From Corynebacterium minutissimum (GTDB lineage: Bacteria > Actinomycetota > Actinomycetes > Mycobacteriales > Mycobacteriaceae): a stretch of 64,000 nucleotides of DNA. The stretch is taken from assembly GCF_000805675.1 (NCBI RefSeq), contig NZ_JSEF01000012.1:230000-293999 (forward strand), in the 5' to 3' direction. The notes under the pieces are model-generated. The model made no database searches. It was not told the DNA's origin and saw nothing but the letters and a program-made list of their open reading frames with translations. The position numbers and the translations under genes are program-made. This document shows, piece by piece, positions 43,177 to 52,675 of this stretch (position 1 is the first letter of the stretch; every line of letters begins with the position of its first letter).

Positions 43177-43974
43177 ATGAGCACACTCACTTCAGCCACA
43201 CCGACGCTTGGTACGGCCTTAAAGTACGCGGCCCACGACCTGAAGCGCTTGCGCCGCGACCTACCAACTCTCTTTTTCAGTATCGGCTTACCCGTCATCT
43301 TCTACATTCTCTTCGGCGCCATGCAGGAATACGGCGCTATCGAATTCAACGGCGGAAACGTCGCAGCGCTGGTCATGATCGGCATGGCGCTCTACGCCGG
43401 CGCTACTGGAGCCGTTGGTGCAGCTGGTTCTATGGTTGCAGAAAATCGCGCTGGGTGGGGCCGCCAATTGGCGCTCACTCCCCTACGGGCTTCTCAGCTT
43501 GGCCTTGCCAATGTCCTCAACATTGCGGTCCGTGCCATCTTGCCTATCGCCGCTGTCTTCATCACCGGCGGGCTCACTAAGGCCACGATGCAGCCGGACC
43601 AATGGGCGCTCTCTTTTCTCATTACCGCGGCGTGTGCCATCCCGTTCGGTGTCTACGGTATGGCCTGCGCCATGCTCATCCCTTCGGAGAACACTGTTTC
43701 CATCGCGACATCCACAATCGTCATTCTCGCTTTCGCCGGAAACGTCTTTATGCCGCTCAAGGAATCCCTGCTTGAGGTCGGACGATTCACCCCGATGTAC
43801 GGCGCACAGGCCCTTGCCCGCTGGCCGCTATCTGAAGGTGCCCAAATGATCAACGGTGAGCGTCTCTTCATTGAGGACCCACTCTGGTACGCATGGGTTA
43901 ACATCACTGTATGGACAGTGGTTTTCGTCGGGATTTGCTTACTCCTTCACAACCGCGACAAGAACCGAGCATGA
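43177..43974 (+). CDS. ABC-2 type transporter permease
   Basis: The 265-residue permease has six helices and resembles ABC-2 exporters (LPTLFFSIGLPVIFYILFGA at the first helix, LALTPLRASQLGLANVLNIA in the middle). AAGGAG overlaps the ATPase stop and lies ten bases before the ATG at 43177, so this start is preferred to the upstream ATG at 43123. The end overlaps the kinase start (ATGA). Confidence 0.88.
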   Translation: MSTLTSATPTLGTALKYAAHDLKRLRRDLPTLFFSIGLPVIFYILFGAMQEYGAIEFNGGNVAALVMIGMALYAGATGAVGAAGSMVAENRAGWGRQLALTPLRASQLGLANVLNIAVRAILPIAAVFITGGLTKATMQPDQWALSFLITAACAIPFGVYGMACAMLIPSENTVSIATSTIVILAFAGNVFMPLKESLLEVGRFTPMYGAQALARWPLSEGAQMINGERLFIEDPLWYAWVNITVWTVVFVGICLLLHNRDKNRA

Positions 43975-45086
43975 TGGATGACTTTAGGCTGCGGGACGCT
44001 GTCTTCTCCGCCATTTGGTTGCTCTTTCTTCTCATAGGGCTGGTGCAGATCCTTGTTCTGCCCTCCTATTCCACGGCGCAGCGCCTCTGGGCCGTTGCCA
44101 TCACGGCAATATTTTGCGTCACCTATTTTGTTTCATTCGGCACCGTCCATGCCTATCCTCGCGGATGGTCCCAGGGACGTCGGGTGGCAATTCGGTGGGT
44201 CATCCTCGCCGCGCTCGCACTTGCCGCGATTCCCGCGTATGGGGTGTGGGCCGTATGCTTTGTGCCCTATCTTGGAGCCTTGGTCGCTTTCACCCAGCCC
44301 CTGATGACTGCCGCAACCATAATCACGCTTACCGGTATCGTCGCAAGTATCTCCGCGTGGATTTTCGCTCGCCCAAGCTTTATCGATCTCGCGATCATTC
44401 TCTTTGGCTGGCCCCTGCTTATTTTGGCCCTCGGCACGCTATCTCAGCGCGAAGACACCGAAACAGCCTTAAGGCATGATTTGGATTTAGCCCAACAACG
44501 CGAGGACATTGCCGCCGATATCCATGATCTCCTCGGCCACACCTTGACCGCTATCAATCTTAAAGCCGAGGTAGCGCGCCGATTTATCGACCGTGATCCA
44601 GCCAAGGCCGCAGCCGAGCTTGATGAGATCAGTTCTCTGTCGCGATTATCCCTCGCAGAGGTACGCTCCACCGTCACGCGCATGAAGAACCCCACCTTTG
44701 CTGGCGAGATTCAGGCCGCACGCCGGATCTTGGACACTGCCGGCATCCGTCCCCACCTGCCTGAAACTCTTATCCGTCCGCGGGCGCATGAGGACTTGTT
44801 CTCGTGGGCGCTGCGCGAGCTCACCACCAACGTCGTACGCCATTCGGGGGCTGCGCACTGCTGGGTTATCCTTAGCGAGGATTCCCTTCAGGTCACAGAT
44901 GATGGAGACGGTTTTACCGAGGACGCTACGCAAGCGCTTGCTGCGGGCCTTACGGGACTCGCCGGTCTTCGCCGCCGAGCCCAAGATGTCGGTGGCGATG
45001 TCATCATTCAGCGAGCGGAAGGGTTGACCACTGTCCTACTTACTCTTGATGGTGTCCGCGAGATAAAGGAGGTTGTCCCATCATGA
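43971..45086 (+). CDS. sensor histidine kinase, NarL/DesK type
   Basis: About 371 residues: four to five membrane helices (to about residue 150), a HisKA_3 dimerisation domain with the phospho-acceptor in DIADIHDLLGHTLTA-like sequence (His near 185), and an HATPase domain (about 285-365) with VTDDGDGFTEDA and GLTGLAGLRRRAQ. Little is exposed outside, so it may sense the membrane or its partner transporter, as DesK- and LiaS/BceS-like kinases do. It starts at the ATGA overlap with the permease. Confidence 0.9.
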   Translation: MMDDFRLRDAVFSAIWLLFLLIGLVQILVLPSYSTAQRLWAVAITAIFCVTYFVSFGTVHAYPRGWSQGRRVAIRWVILAALALAAIPAYGVWAVCFVPYLGALVAFTQPLMTAATIITLTGIVASISAWIFARPSFIDLAIILFGWPLLILALGTLSQREDTETALRHDLDLAQQREDIAADIHDLLGHTLTAINLKAEVARRFIDRDPAKAAAELDEISSLSRLSLAEVRSTVTRMKNPTFAGEIQAARRILDTAGIRPHLPETLIRPRAHEDLFSWALRELTTNVVRHSGAAHCWVILSEDSLQVTDDGDGFTEDATQALAAGLTGLAGLRRRAQDVGGDVIIQRAEGLTTVLLTLDGVREIKEVVPS

Positions 45087-45691
45087 CACCTCCCATACGG
45101 GTGCTCATTGCCGAAGACCAGTCGCTAGTCCGCGGAGCGCTGACAGCATTGCTTAATACCGAGCCGGACATCGAGGTCGTTGCTGGGTGCTCATCCGGAG
45201 TCGAGGTCGCCGCCCTCGTCGCTCAGCATCGCGTTGATGTGGCGCTGCTCGATATTGAGATGCCGGGTATGAACGGCATAGATGCTGCTAAGACGATCGC
45301 CGCTACTGATTGTCGAAGCCTCATCGTCACCACTTTTGGGCGTGCCGGCTACGTCAAACGCGCACTTGACGCAGGTGTCGATGGTTTCCTCGTCAAAGAC
45401 ACTCCCCCAGACGAGTTGGCTGACGCCATCCGCCGCGTCCACGCAGGCCTGCGCGTCATCGATCCGCAACTTGCCCAAGACATCCTCTTTGCCCCGGATA
45501 ACCCTCTTAGCGAGCGTGAAATTGAGGTCTGTCGTTTGCTTGTTCGTGGTCTTGGGTCCGCGGACATCGCAGCGCAGCTGCATCTTAGCGGCGGCACCGT
45601 GCGTAACCATATCTCCGCCATCATGACCAAGACTGGGGCGGCCAATCGCTTCGAGGCCGCGCGACGTGCCGAAACCAACGGTTGGATCTAG
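45083..45691 (+). CDS. response regulator, NarL/LuxR type
   Basis: The 202-residue protein has a receiver domain with acidic pair Glu11/Asp12, phospho-acceptor Asp57 in VALLDIEMPG and the Lys of VKDTPP, then a LuxR-type helix-turn-helix (about 137-195: LSEREIEVCRLLVRGL, DIAAQLHLSGGTVRNHISAI). The start overlaps the kinase stop (ATGA). The two palindromes upstream of the operon are the likely targets. Confidence 0.92.
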   Translation: MTPPIRVLIAEDQSLVRGALTALLNTEPDIEVVAGCSSGVEVAALVAQHRVDVALLDIEMPGMNGIDAAKTIAATDCRSLIVTTFGRAGYVKRALDAGVDGFLVKDTPPDELADAIRRVHAGLRVIDPQLAQDILFAPDNPLSEREIEVCRLLVRGLGSADIAAQLHLSGGTVRNHISAIMTKTGAANRFEAARRAETNGWI

Positions 45692-45727
45692 GGATGCTCT
45701 GCGCTTGGCGACGTCGCTCTCGGCCGA

Positions 45728-47356
45728 CTAGCGGCGCTGGCGGCGCTCGCGCACGCGCACTGCAATGCGCACTGGGGAGCCGTGGAAACCGAAACGCTCG
45801 CGGAACTTGCGCTCCAGATAGCGGCGGTAGCCTGCATCCAGGAAACCGGTGGTAAACAGCACGATCGTGGGCGGCTGGGTTGATGCCTGGGTGGCAAACA
45901 GCACGCGCGGGAGGCGGTTGTTGTTCATCGGCGGCGGATTGGCAGCAATCGCCTCGCGCATCCAGTTATTGAGCTGGCCCGTGGAAACGCGCTGGTCCCA
46001 GCTGTCTAGCGCCTCAATCATCGCCGGTTCCAGCTTCTGCAGGGCGCGGCCAGTCTCTGCAGAGATATTGACGCGAGTGACCCACGGTAGGTGGCGCAGG
46101 TTCTCATCAATCTCGCGGTCCAAGTAGTAACGACGGTCCTCATCAACCAGATCCCACTTGTTGAAGGCGATGACGAGAGCCTTGCCTGCCTCCAGAATCA
46201 TGTTGAGGACGCGCTGGTCCTGCTCGGAGACTTCCTGGGAGGCGTCGATAAGCATGATGCATACCTCAGCCGCATCGATGACGCCACGGGTACGCAGGGA
46301 CGCGTAGTACTCGTGGCCTTGCGCATTCTTGACCTTCTTGCGCAGTCCTGCAGTGTCGATGAACTTCCACAGACGCTCATCTAACTGCACGAGTGAATCT
46401 ACGGGGTCCACGGTGGTTCCGGCGGCGTTATCGACGACGGAACGCTCCTCCGAGGTCAGCTTGTTAAGAAGCGAGGACTTGCCCACGTTCGGCTTACCCA
46501 CGAGTGCGACGCGGCGCGGACCAGAGGTAATTGAGGAATTGCGTGGCTCCTCCGGGAACAGACGCAGGATTTCATCGAGGACGTCGGCGCCGCCGCGGCC
46601 GTGCTGTGCAGAAACCGGCCACGGATCGCCCAAGCCCAGTGCGTAGAATTCCGCCATGTCGGCATACATTGTCTCCGAATCGAACTTGTTCGATACGAGG
46701 ATGACCGGCACTTCGGATTTCTGCAGCTTACGGGCCATAACCGCGTCCGTCTCGGTGATGCCGACCTTGGTGTCGACGACGAAGACGATCACGTCGGCAG
46801 TGGCCATGGCCTGCTCTGCCTGGCGCGCAATAGCGGCGTGAATGCCCTTGACGTTGGGGTCCCAACCGCCTGTGTCTTGGACGAAGAAGCGCTGGCCATT
46901 CCAATCCGCCACGTAGGAGACGCGATCACGGGTGACACCAGGGTGGTCCTCCACCACTGCTTCTCGACGCCCCAAAAAGCGGTTCACCAGAGAAGACTTA
47001 CCCACATTCGGGCGCCCCACGACAGCTACCGTGCAGAGGTTCTCCTCCGTGTGGCCATCATCGACGCCAAATTCAGAGGACAGAGCTGCCCACTCTTCTT
47101 CGCTCAGCGGGGCTTCGCTGTCAGCTTCATCCTCGTCATCACCGAAATCGGCTTCACCGAATTCAGAGTCGTCAAACTCAGACTCATCGAATTCATAGTC
47201 AAACTCATCTGAGTCGAAATCATCCGGAGCCCAACCGCCATGCGGATCGCGCACGACTTCTTCTTCCAGCTTGCCCACTGGGTAATGGAACTCCGTCTCG
47301 AACTCCTCGGGCTCCTGGTCTGGGGCCCGATTCGGGTTCTGCGGTTCATTAGTCAT
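45728..47356 (-). CDS. der: ribosome-assembly GTPase Der (EngA) with acidic N-terminal extension
   Basis: This is a two-GTPase protein with [19 protein letters not shown] near residue 112 and [20 protein letters not shown] near 290, a KH-like C-terminal domain and a basic tail. It matures the 50S subunit. At 542 residues it is longer than the usual about 490 because of an N-terminal extension of about 105 residues that is very acidic ([20 protein letters not shown]). Such extensions are seen in other actinobacterial Der. It starts inside the end of cmk (eight-base overlap), so translation is coupled. Confidence 0.94.
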   Translation of the reverse strand: MTNEPQNPNRAPDQEPEEFETEFHYPVGKLEEEVVRDPHGGWAPDDFDSDEFDYEFDESEFDDSEFGEADFGDDEDEADSEAPLSEEEWAALSSEFGVDDGHTEENLCTVAVVGRPNVGKSSLVNRFLGRREAVVEDHPGVTRDRVSYVADWNGQRFFVQDTGGWDPNVKGIHAAIARQAEQAMATADVIVFVVDTKVGITETDAVMARKLQKSEVPVILVSNKFDSETMYADMAEFYALGLGDPWPVSAQHGRGGADVLDEILRLFPEEPRNSSITSGPRRVALVGKPNVGKSSLLNKLTSEERSVVDNAAGTTVDPVDSLVQLDERLWKFIDTAGLRKKVKNAQGHEYYASLRTRGVIDAAEVCIMLIDASQEVSEQDQRVLNMILEAGKALVIAFNKWDLVDEDRRYYLDREIDENLRHLPWVTRVNISAETGRALQKLEPAMIEALDSWDQRVSTGQLNNWMREAIAANPPPMNNNRLPRVLFATQASTQPPTIVLFTTGFLDAGYRRYLERKFRERFGFHGSPVRIAVRVRERRQRR

Positions 47357-48059
47357 GGGAGGCCTCCTTTAAGGCTGACTTTTCGACCACGGCTACGAGC
47401 GCGTTAAGGACCTCATCGCGGGACATGTCTGAAGTATCGACGAGCACGGCATCCTCCGCTGGACGCAGCGGTGAGGTCGCGCGGGAAGAATCCGCAGCGT
47501 CGCGCTGCTGAACGGCGGCAAGCACGGAGTCAAAGTCAGACTCAATTCCTGCCGCGAGGTTCTGGTCATGGCGGCGCTGTGCACGCACCTCGGCCGACGC
47601 CGTCATAAACGCCTTGGCCGGTGCGTCCGCAAGCACCACAGTGCCGATATCGCGACCCTCCACGATAGCGCGGTGAGCCTTCTCAGCGAGGTTACGTTGC
47701 AGGTCAACGAGGTTCTGGCGCACCTCCGGAATGGCAGAAACGGCAGAGACATTCCGGGTAACCTCATCCTCACGAATGACCCGGGAGACGTCCTCACCAT
47801 CAAAGATGACCTGGGTGGAGTCCGGATCATCCGAGACTTCCAAAGGAAGGTTGGCAGTGGCGTTAATAACCGCTGCAGTATCTGCAGGATCCACGCCTGC
47901 GCGCAACACGGCGAGGGTCGCCACGCGGTACATGGCACCGGTATCGACGTATTTGGCGTCTAGACGCTTGGCCAGCGCGCGGCAAGTCGTAGACTTACCC
48001 GTGCCGGAGGGACCATCGACGGCCACGATAAGGCCGTGGTTTGGCATATTCGAAATCAT
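47349..48059 (-). CDS. cmk: cytidylate kinase
   Basis: The 236-residue enzyme has the P-loop [21 protein letters not shown] near residue 12, [19 protein letters not shown] for the nucleotide site and [15 protein letters not shown] for the CMP-binding part. It makes CDP and dCDP from CMP and dCMP. TAATG overlap joins it to the upstream pseudouridine synthase gene and an eight-base overlap to der, the standard actinobacterial order. Confidence 0.93.
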   Translation of the reverse strand: MISNMPNHGLIVAVDGPSGTGKSTTCRALAKRLDAKYVDTGAMYRVATLAVLRAGVDPADTAAVINATANLPLEVSDDPDSTQVIFDGEDVSRVIREDEVTRNVSAVSAIPEVRQNLVDLQRNLAEKAHRAIVEGRDIGTVVLADAPAKAFMTASAEVRAQRRHDQNLAAGIESDFDSVLAAVQQRDAADSSRATSPLRPAEDAVLVDTSDMSRDEVLNALVAVVEKSALKEASHD

Positions 48060-48979
48060 TACATCCCCACCGCCTTGTACAGACTGGTCAATTCGTTAGA
48101 GTTCAGAGCACGCAGGGAGCCTGGCTTCATATCACCGAGCTGCACCGTGTGGAGCTTGGTTCGCACGAGGCGCTGGACTGGGTAGCCAGCCTCCTTCAGC
48201 ATGCGGCGCACGATGTGTTTACGGCCCTCATGCAGCTCGACGCGGACGAGGGAATAGCCCTGATTCTTATCCACGATTTGCACATAGTCCGCCTTGGCGA
48301 GTCCATCCTCGAGCTCAATGCCCTCCTGAAGCTGGCGGACAAGTTTCTTGTCGCCTTCTCCCAGCACTGTTGCTAGGTAGGTCTTCGTGACCTCATACTT
48401 TGGGTGCATGAGACGGTTTGCTAGCTCGCCGTCGTTGGTGAGGAGCAATAGGCCCTCAGTATCAGCATCGAGGCGGCCGACGTGGAACAGTCGCTGGCCC
48501 GATACAACTCGGTCAGCGACGACATCTCCCACACAGGGACGCCCCATGTCATCAGACATCGTGGACTGCATGCCACGTGGCTTGTTGAGCACGAAGTATT
48601 GGGTTTCTTCGTTGACGTTGATACGGGTGCCATCAACGCGGATGACGTCCTTGTTCGGATTCACGCGAGTGCCCTGCGTGATGATGACCTGGCCGTTGAC
48701 TTCAACGCGGCCCTGGTCAATGAGGATTTCTGCGTGGCGGCGCGATGCGACGCCAGCCTTAGCCAGGACCTTCTGGAGGCGTTCTCCTTGGTTCTGGGAG
48801 TTCTTCTTATCGTTGCCGTCTACCAGCCAATCAGCGCCCAAGTCGCGGGCGACGGAATCTGCAGTGGCCTTCTTCTTTTTAACGTGCTGATGGCGGGCCG
48901 GCTTAGCATTGGAGACAATCATGTCGCTGTCTCGCTGCTTCTTTTCCGGTGTGCCATCGCGGCGAGCGGGTGGAGTCAC
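48059..48979 (-). CDS. rluB: 23S rRNA pseudouridine synthase, RluB/RsuA family
   Basis: About 306 residues. An N-terminal Lys/Arg-rich extension (about 60 residues) is followed by an S4 domain (LQKVLAKAGVASRRHAEILI) and the catalytic domain with GRLDADTEGLLLLTNDG (catalytic Asp) and the C-terminal RRMLKEAGYPVQRLVRTK. RluB-type enzymes modify U2605 of 23S rRNA; exact target is inferred. A GTG at 48979 with GAGAGG upstream is a likely start, though an in-frame start at 49027 is possible. It overlaps cmk by TAATG. Confidence 0.9.
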   Translation of the reverse strand: MTPPARRDGTPEKKQRDSDMIVSNAKPARHQHVKKKKATADSVARDLGADWLVDGNDKKNSQNQGERLQKVLAKAGVASRRHAEILIDQGRVEVNGQVIITQGTRVNPNKDVIRVDGTRINVNEETQYFVLNKPRGMQSTMSDDMGRPCVGDVVADRVVSGQRLFHVGRLDADTEGLLLLTNDGELANRLMHPKYEVTKTYLATVLGEGDKKLVRQLQEGIELEDGLAKADYVQIVDKNQGYSLVRVELHEGRKHIVRRMLKEAGYPVQRLVRTKLHTVQLGDMKPGSLRALNSNELTSLYKAVGM

Positions 48980-49063
48980 GGAATTGTGTCCTCTCAATAG
49001 TTCTTCAATTTGCGGTGCGGAAAGCACCGTGGTCTGCGCGCAATCCTACCCCAGAGTCAAACG

Positions 49064-49636
49064 TTATGAATAGTCCTCATCGATCTGTTCAATGTCCGGC
49101 AGCAGCGGCGCAAGGTCGGGAAGGCGTTCTAGCGAGTCAATGCCGAGGAGCTCAAGGAAAAGCTCAGTCGTTTCGTACTGGTGGGCCAGGCCCTCAGCAC
49201 CTTCAAGCTCGCGAATCAGACCACGCATCATCAGGGTACGGACCACACCATCGACATTGACTCCGCGCACACCGGCTACCTGGGCACGAGTGACCGGCTG
49301 GCGGTAGGCAATGACAGCCAAGGTCTCCAAAGCGGCGCGAGAGAGCTTGGTTTGGGTTCCATCGAGCACAAACTGCTCCACGGCATCCGCATTTTCCTTG
49401 CGGGTATAAAAGCGCCAACCTTCAGGGGTTTCACGCAGATCAATCCCAGAGCCCCGCTCGGTGAGCTCGCGCTGTAAGCTGCGAAGAACATCACTAACCA
49501 CAGTGGTCTCCGCATCAAGCGCGCGGGCTAAGGCCTCGACGCTCGCCGGTGAATCCACCACTAACAGGATGGATTCCACGCGTGAGCGCAATTGGGAGAT
49601 AAGTGGTAAAGCTGTGCCTTCGGTGTGGGCGTCCAT
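49064..49636 (-). CDS. scpB: segregation and condensation protein ScpB
   Basis: About 190 residues of the SMC-ScpAB partner ScpB: two winged-helix domains with QLRSRVESILLVVDSPASVE at the N-terminus, LSRAALETLAVIAYRQPVTRA, and VDGVVRTLMMRGLIRELEGA. The ATG at 49636 is preferred, as the upstream codons would overlap scpA. ScpB forms a dimer that regulates the condensin ring on the chromosome. Confidence 0.93.
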   Translation of the reverse strand: MDAHTEGTALPLISQLRSRVESILLVVDSPASVEALARALDAETTVVSDVLRSLQRELTERGSGIDLRETPEGWRFYTRKENADAVEQFVLDGTQTKLSRAALETLAVIAYRQPVTRAQVAGVRGVNVDGVVRTLMMRGLIRELEGAEGLAHQYETTELFLELLGIDSLERLPDLAPLLPDIEQIDEDYS

Positions 49637-49656
49637 GACTGGGTAGCGTACCTTTC

Positions 49657-50454
49657 TTAATCCCAGTTGGCTGCCGCCACGACGGCAGGATCCACATCGA
49701 GTCCGGTCCAAGCCAGCTCAAGCGGCCCAAGGGATTCCTCCTGAACGGCATCAACAGCCTTGGCTTTGTACAGCTCGAGCAATGCGAGAAAACGGCCGAC
49801 GATTTCCATGGACACCGTGCAATCCCTAGTCAACGCGTCAAAGCTCATCCATTGACCAGAGCCCAACATCTTGAGTGTGCCGAGAATCTTTCCTGCCTGC
49901 TCCGGCACGGAGACCGCCACCTGATGGATGTGGCCGGTTGCCACTTCCTCAGGTGGTTTGGGCCGAAAAACACTGGCAGCAAGTTCCGCAAAACTAGCTG
50001 GGGTATGTCCGAGCTTTACCGGTGGCAGAAGCTCGCTGAAGCGCTCCTCCATCGCCACAGCACGCGGGTAACGGCGTTGGGCTTGACGTTGCCACTGGGC
50101 GAATTGGTCCGCAACCTGCTTATAGGCCTTATATTGCAGCAAACGTGCGAAAAGCAGGTCACGGGTTTCTAGTAGCTCAAGGTCTTCGAGGTCATCCACG
50201 TCACCGCGTGGAAGCAAGCGGGCCGCTTTTAGGTCGAGCAACGTCGCCGCAATGAGAAGGAACTCAGTTGTTTCATCCAACTCCGCGGTTTCCCCAAGTG
50301 CTCGGGTATACGCCACAAATTCATCGGTGACCTCAGACAGCGCCACCTCAGTGACATCGAGCTTCTTCGCCTGGATGAGCTGGAGAAGAAGGTCAAAGGG
50401 ACCTTCAAAGTTACCCAGCGCGATGCGAAAGCCGGTGATTTCCGGTTGCGTCAT
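49657..50454 (-). CDS. scpA: segregation and condensation protein ScpA
   Basis: The 265-residue kleisin has an N-terminal helical part (FRIALGNFEGPFDLLLQLIQ) that binds SMC and a C-terminal winged helix (FLALLELYKAKAVDAVQEES) that binds SMC heads. With ScpB and SMC it compacts the chromosome. The ATG lies nine bases after the pldP stop. smc itself is not in the window. Confidence 0.94.
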   Translation of the reverse strand: MTQPEITGFRIALGNFEGPFDLLLQLIQAKKLDVTEVALSEVTDEFVAYTRALGETAELDETTEFLLIAATLLDLKAARLLPRGDVDDLEDLELLETRDLLFARLLQYKAYKQVADQFAQWQRQAQRRYPRAVAMEERFSELLPPVKLGHTPASFAELAASVFRPKPPEEVATGHIHQVAVSVPEQAGKILGTLKMLGSGQWMSFDALTRDCTVSMEIVGRFLALLELYKAKAVDAVQEESLGPLELAWTGLDVDPAVVAAANWD

Positions 50455-50463
50455 ACCGGCACG

Positions 50464-51342
50464 CTAGACGGTGGCTCGCTCAATGACCTCTTTGGCCAAG
50501 TCACGGTATTGCTTAGCTGCCTGCGAGCTTGGCGCCCACGACGTAATCGGCTCACCAGCAACGGAGGTTTCGGGGAATCGAACCGTCCGAGTAATGACGG
50601 TGTCGAAGACCTTGTCACCAAAGTACTCAACTACGCGATCCATAACCTCACGTGCGTGGCGGGTACGGCGATCAAACATGGTGACGAGGATGCCCATGAC
50701 CTCAAGGTCAAAATTAATCCGATCGGCCACCTTCTCCACGGTGTCCGTCAACAGTGCTAGGCCACGCAGGGAGAAGAACTCGCATTCCATAGGGATGATG
50801 ACGCCTTGGGAGCAGGCCAAAGCGTTGACGGTGAGGAGACCCAAAGAAGGCTGGCAGTCAATAATGATGAAGTCATATTCCTTGCGTACAGGACGCAATG
50901 CGCGGGCAAGCGTATGCTCGCGGCCGACCTCGTTGACCATTTGAATCTCTGCCGCCGAGAGGTCGATGTTGGCGGGGACTAGGTCAAGACCTTGGACCCC
51001 TGTATGCACGATGGCGGAATGCACTGAAACATCGCTATCCAGCATGACGTCATAGATGGTGTCACCAATCTGGTCATGCGTAAGACCCAGCCCTGCAGAA
51101 AGCGCGCCCTGCGGGTCCAAGTCAACGAGGAGGACTTTACGGCCGAGCTCGGCCAGACAAGCTCCCATATTGATGGTCGAGGTAGTTTTTCCCACGCCAC
51201 CCTTCTGGTTACACATCGAAATGATGGTGGCGGGCCCATGCTTTTCCAGTGGCTCCGGTTCCGGCAGCTCCCGCAGTGGGCGGCCGGTCAAACCCACCTG
51301 TGCCTCCGAGGCCTCAAACAGTCCCTCGTCGCTCACAGTCAC
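50464..51342 (-). CDS. pldP: ParA-like ATPase, PldP type
   Basis: The 292-residue protein has a deviant Walker A (NQKGGVGKTTSTINMGACLA) near residue 44, DLDPQGALSAGLG, and IIIDCQPSLGLLTVNAL for the Walker A' and B regions. No parB adjoins. In C. glutamicum the ParA-like protein next to scpA is PldP, a division-site protein; same position and size support orthology, from memory rather than search. GTG start with AAGGA eight bases upstream. Confidence 0.82.
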   Translation of the reverse strand: MTVSDEGLFEASEAQVGLTGRPLRELPEPEPLEKHGPATIISMCNQKGGVGKTTSTINMGACLAELGRKVLLVDLDPQGALSAGLGLTHDQIGDTIYDVMLDSDVSVHSAIVHTGVQGLDLVPANIDLSAAEIQMVNEVGREHTLARALRPVRKEYDFIIIDCQPSLGLLTVNALACSQGVIIPMECEFFSLRGLALLTDTVEKVADRINFDLEVMGILVTMFDRRTRHAREVMDRVVEYFGDKVFDTVITRTVRFPETSVAGEPITSWAPSSQAAKQYRDLAKEVIERATV

Positions 51343-51484
51343 ACCTGCTTCCTTGACCTACACGGCCTCTCATGTCTGGCCCGCAGCGCGTGCCCACGCC
51401 GCCTTCTTACATCGTTGTGATTACAGAGTACCCCCTTGGGCACCCACCCCGCGATTATAGCCAGCAATAATACTGAGATAAAGC

Positions 51485-52627
51485 CTAGTGGCCTGACTTT
51501 CGACCACGTGAGCGCCAGAACACAAGTCCAGCGATGAGCGCCACAAGACCCACGCCACCGAAGGCAGCGATGAGCCTGCCAGCGCTGTTCCCCTCGTCAT
51601 CCGCACCGCTTTCTTCGGCATTGTCTTTTCCATCCGCACCCAGTTGCTGGTCAGCCGGAACTCCTTCTGCGATGGCTGTCGTGGGATCTGTCAGCGTCAC
51701 AACGAGTTCTGCGGTCTGTGATTCCTTCTGAACGAACTGCATGATGAAGGGGTTGTCGGGAGTCGTTCCCTCCGGGTAGGTCAAAGTCATTGTCCGGGAA
51801 GCCTTGTCGATGTCGCGCTGGACGCCTTCCACGAACTCTCCCTGCGCATTGAGATAGCGCAGGGTCACGCCATCATCTTCGAGGTGTTTGAAGCGGTTAT
51901 ACAGATCCAATGCTTGCTTGAAGCCAAGCTTCGCGGTGATGGTCTGCCCTTCAATGGAGGATTCGAGGTTGACATACTCCGTATGAGAATCATCCACGCC
52001 TTCCCAGCCGCGACCCGTATGCGGTGTCTGTGCTTGGCCGTGCCCAGCCTCTCCCCCTTCGCGCTCACCGGAACCTGAATTGGCGCCAGAATCTCCATCA
52101 TGGTGAGCGCCAGGGGCGGTGCCACCATCTCCTTCATCAGCCTCCCGCCCTTCGCGCTCACCGGAACCTGAATTGGCGCCAGAATCTCCATCACGGTGAG
52201 CGCCAAGGGCGGGGTCGCCCTCAGGGCCAGCTCCCTCAGCGGGCCCGCCAAGGCTTTCTGGATCACCATTGGCTGCGGCGTCATTGAGGTCTTGACCGGT
52301 GACGTGATCATCAGCGACCAACAAAAAGGTCATGGTGACGCCCTGGTAGGTCACAGGGACGCTAAGTTGTCCGCCAGCAGCGGGAGCGGTGACCGTGGCG
52401 GAACCACCGGAAGCGGAGACGGTCCAGCCGTCAGCGGCCATGTTGACGTTGACGGGCACAGGCAGAGAAACCGTCGTGGTCTGCCCAGCCGGGACCGGAA
52501 TCGTGGCATCCTGCGCGTGCGCAACCACACCATCACCCCAGTTGGACGCTGCCACGGGAAGCACAGTGAGGCACCCAGCGGCTATGGCGGCAGCGAAACG
52601 GCGGCGGTGCGATGCAAATTGAGGCAT
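51485..52627 (-). CDS. membrane-anchored surface protein with internal repeat, unknown function
   Basis: The 380-residue protein has a signal peptide (cut after VAHA, about residue 39), an N-terminal beta-rich domain (PAGQTTTVSLPVPVNVNMAA), a Gly/Glu/Asp-rich linker with two copies of GDSGANSGSGEREG, a second domain with NLESSIEGQTITAKLGFKQA and a C-terminal helix (about 350-371) with a basic tail RSRGRKSGH but no LPXTG. It lies between pldP and xerD, which are adjacent or nearly so in other corynebacteria, so it looks inserted. Function unknown; an adhesin or binding protein is possible. Confidence 0.7.
   Translation of the reverse strand: MPQFASHRRRFAAAIAAGCLTVLPVAASNWGDGVVAHAQDATIPVPAGQTTTVSLPVPVNVNMAADGWTVSASGGSATVTAPAAGGQLSVPVTYQGVTMTFLLVADDHVTGQDLNDAAANGDPESLGGPAEGAGPEGDPALGAHRDGDSGANSGSGEREGREADEGDGGTAPGAHHDGDSGANSGSGEREGGEAGHGQAQTPHTGRGWEGVDDSHTEYVNLESSIEGQTITAKLGFKQALDLYNRFKHLEDDGVTLRYLNAQGEFVEGVQRDIDKASRTMTLTYPEGTTPDNPFIMQFVQKESQTAELVVTLTDPTTAIAEGVPADQQLGADGKDNAEESGADDEGNSAGRLIAAFGGVGLVALIAGLVFWRSRGRKSGH
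52055..52205. repeat. 58-base direct repeat in the surface protein gene
   Basis: Two copies, 52055-52112 and 52148-52205, differ at one base only (T/C) and are 93 bases apart. They encode the GDSGANSGSGEREG copies of the linker, an in-frame duplication that may vary between strains. Confidence 0.85.
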
Positions 52628-52675
52628 AAGGATCTTTCAGTATGGGGTTGGTTCTAAGGAATAGCTGCCGCGATT

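Noticed and set aside
51485..52627. LPXTG-anchored sortase substrate
   Set aside because: There is a C-terminal helix and basic tail but no LPXTG-like motif before it.
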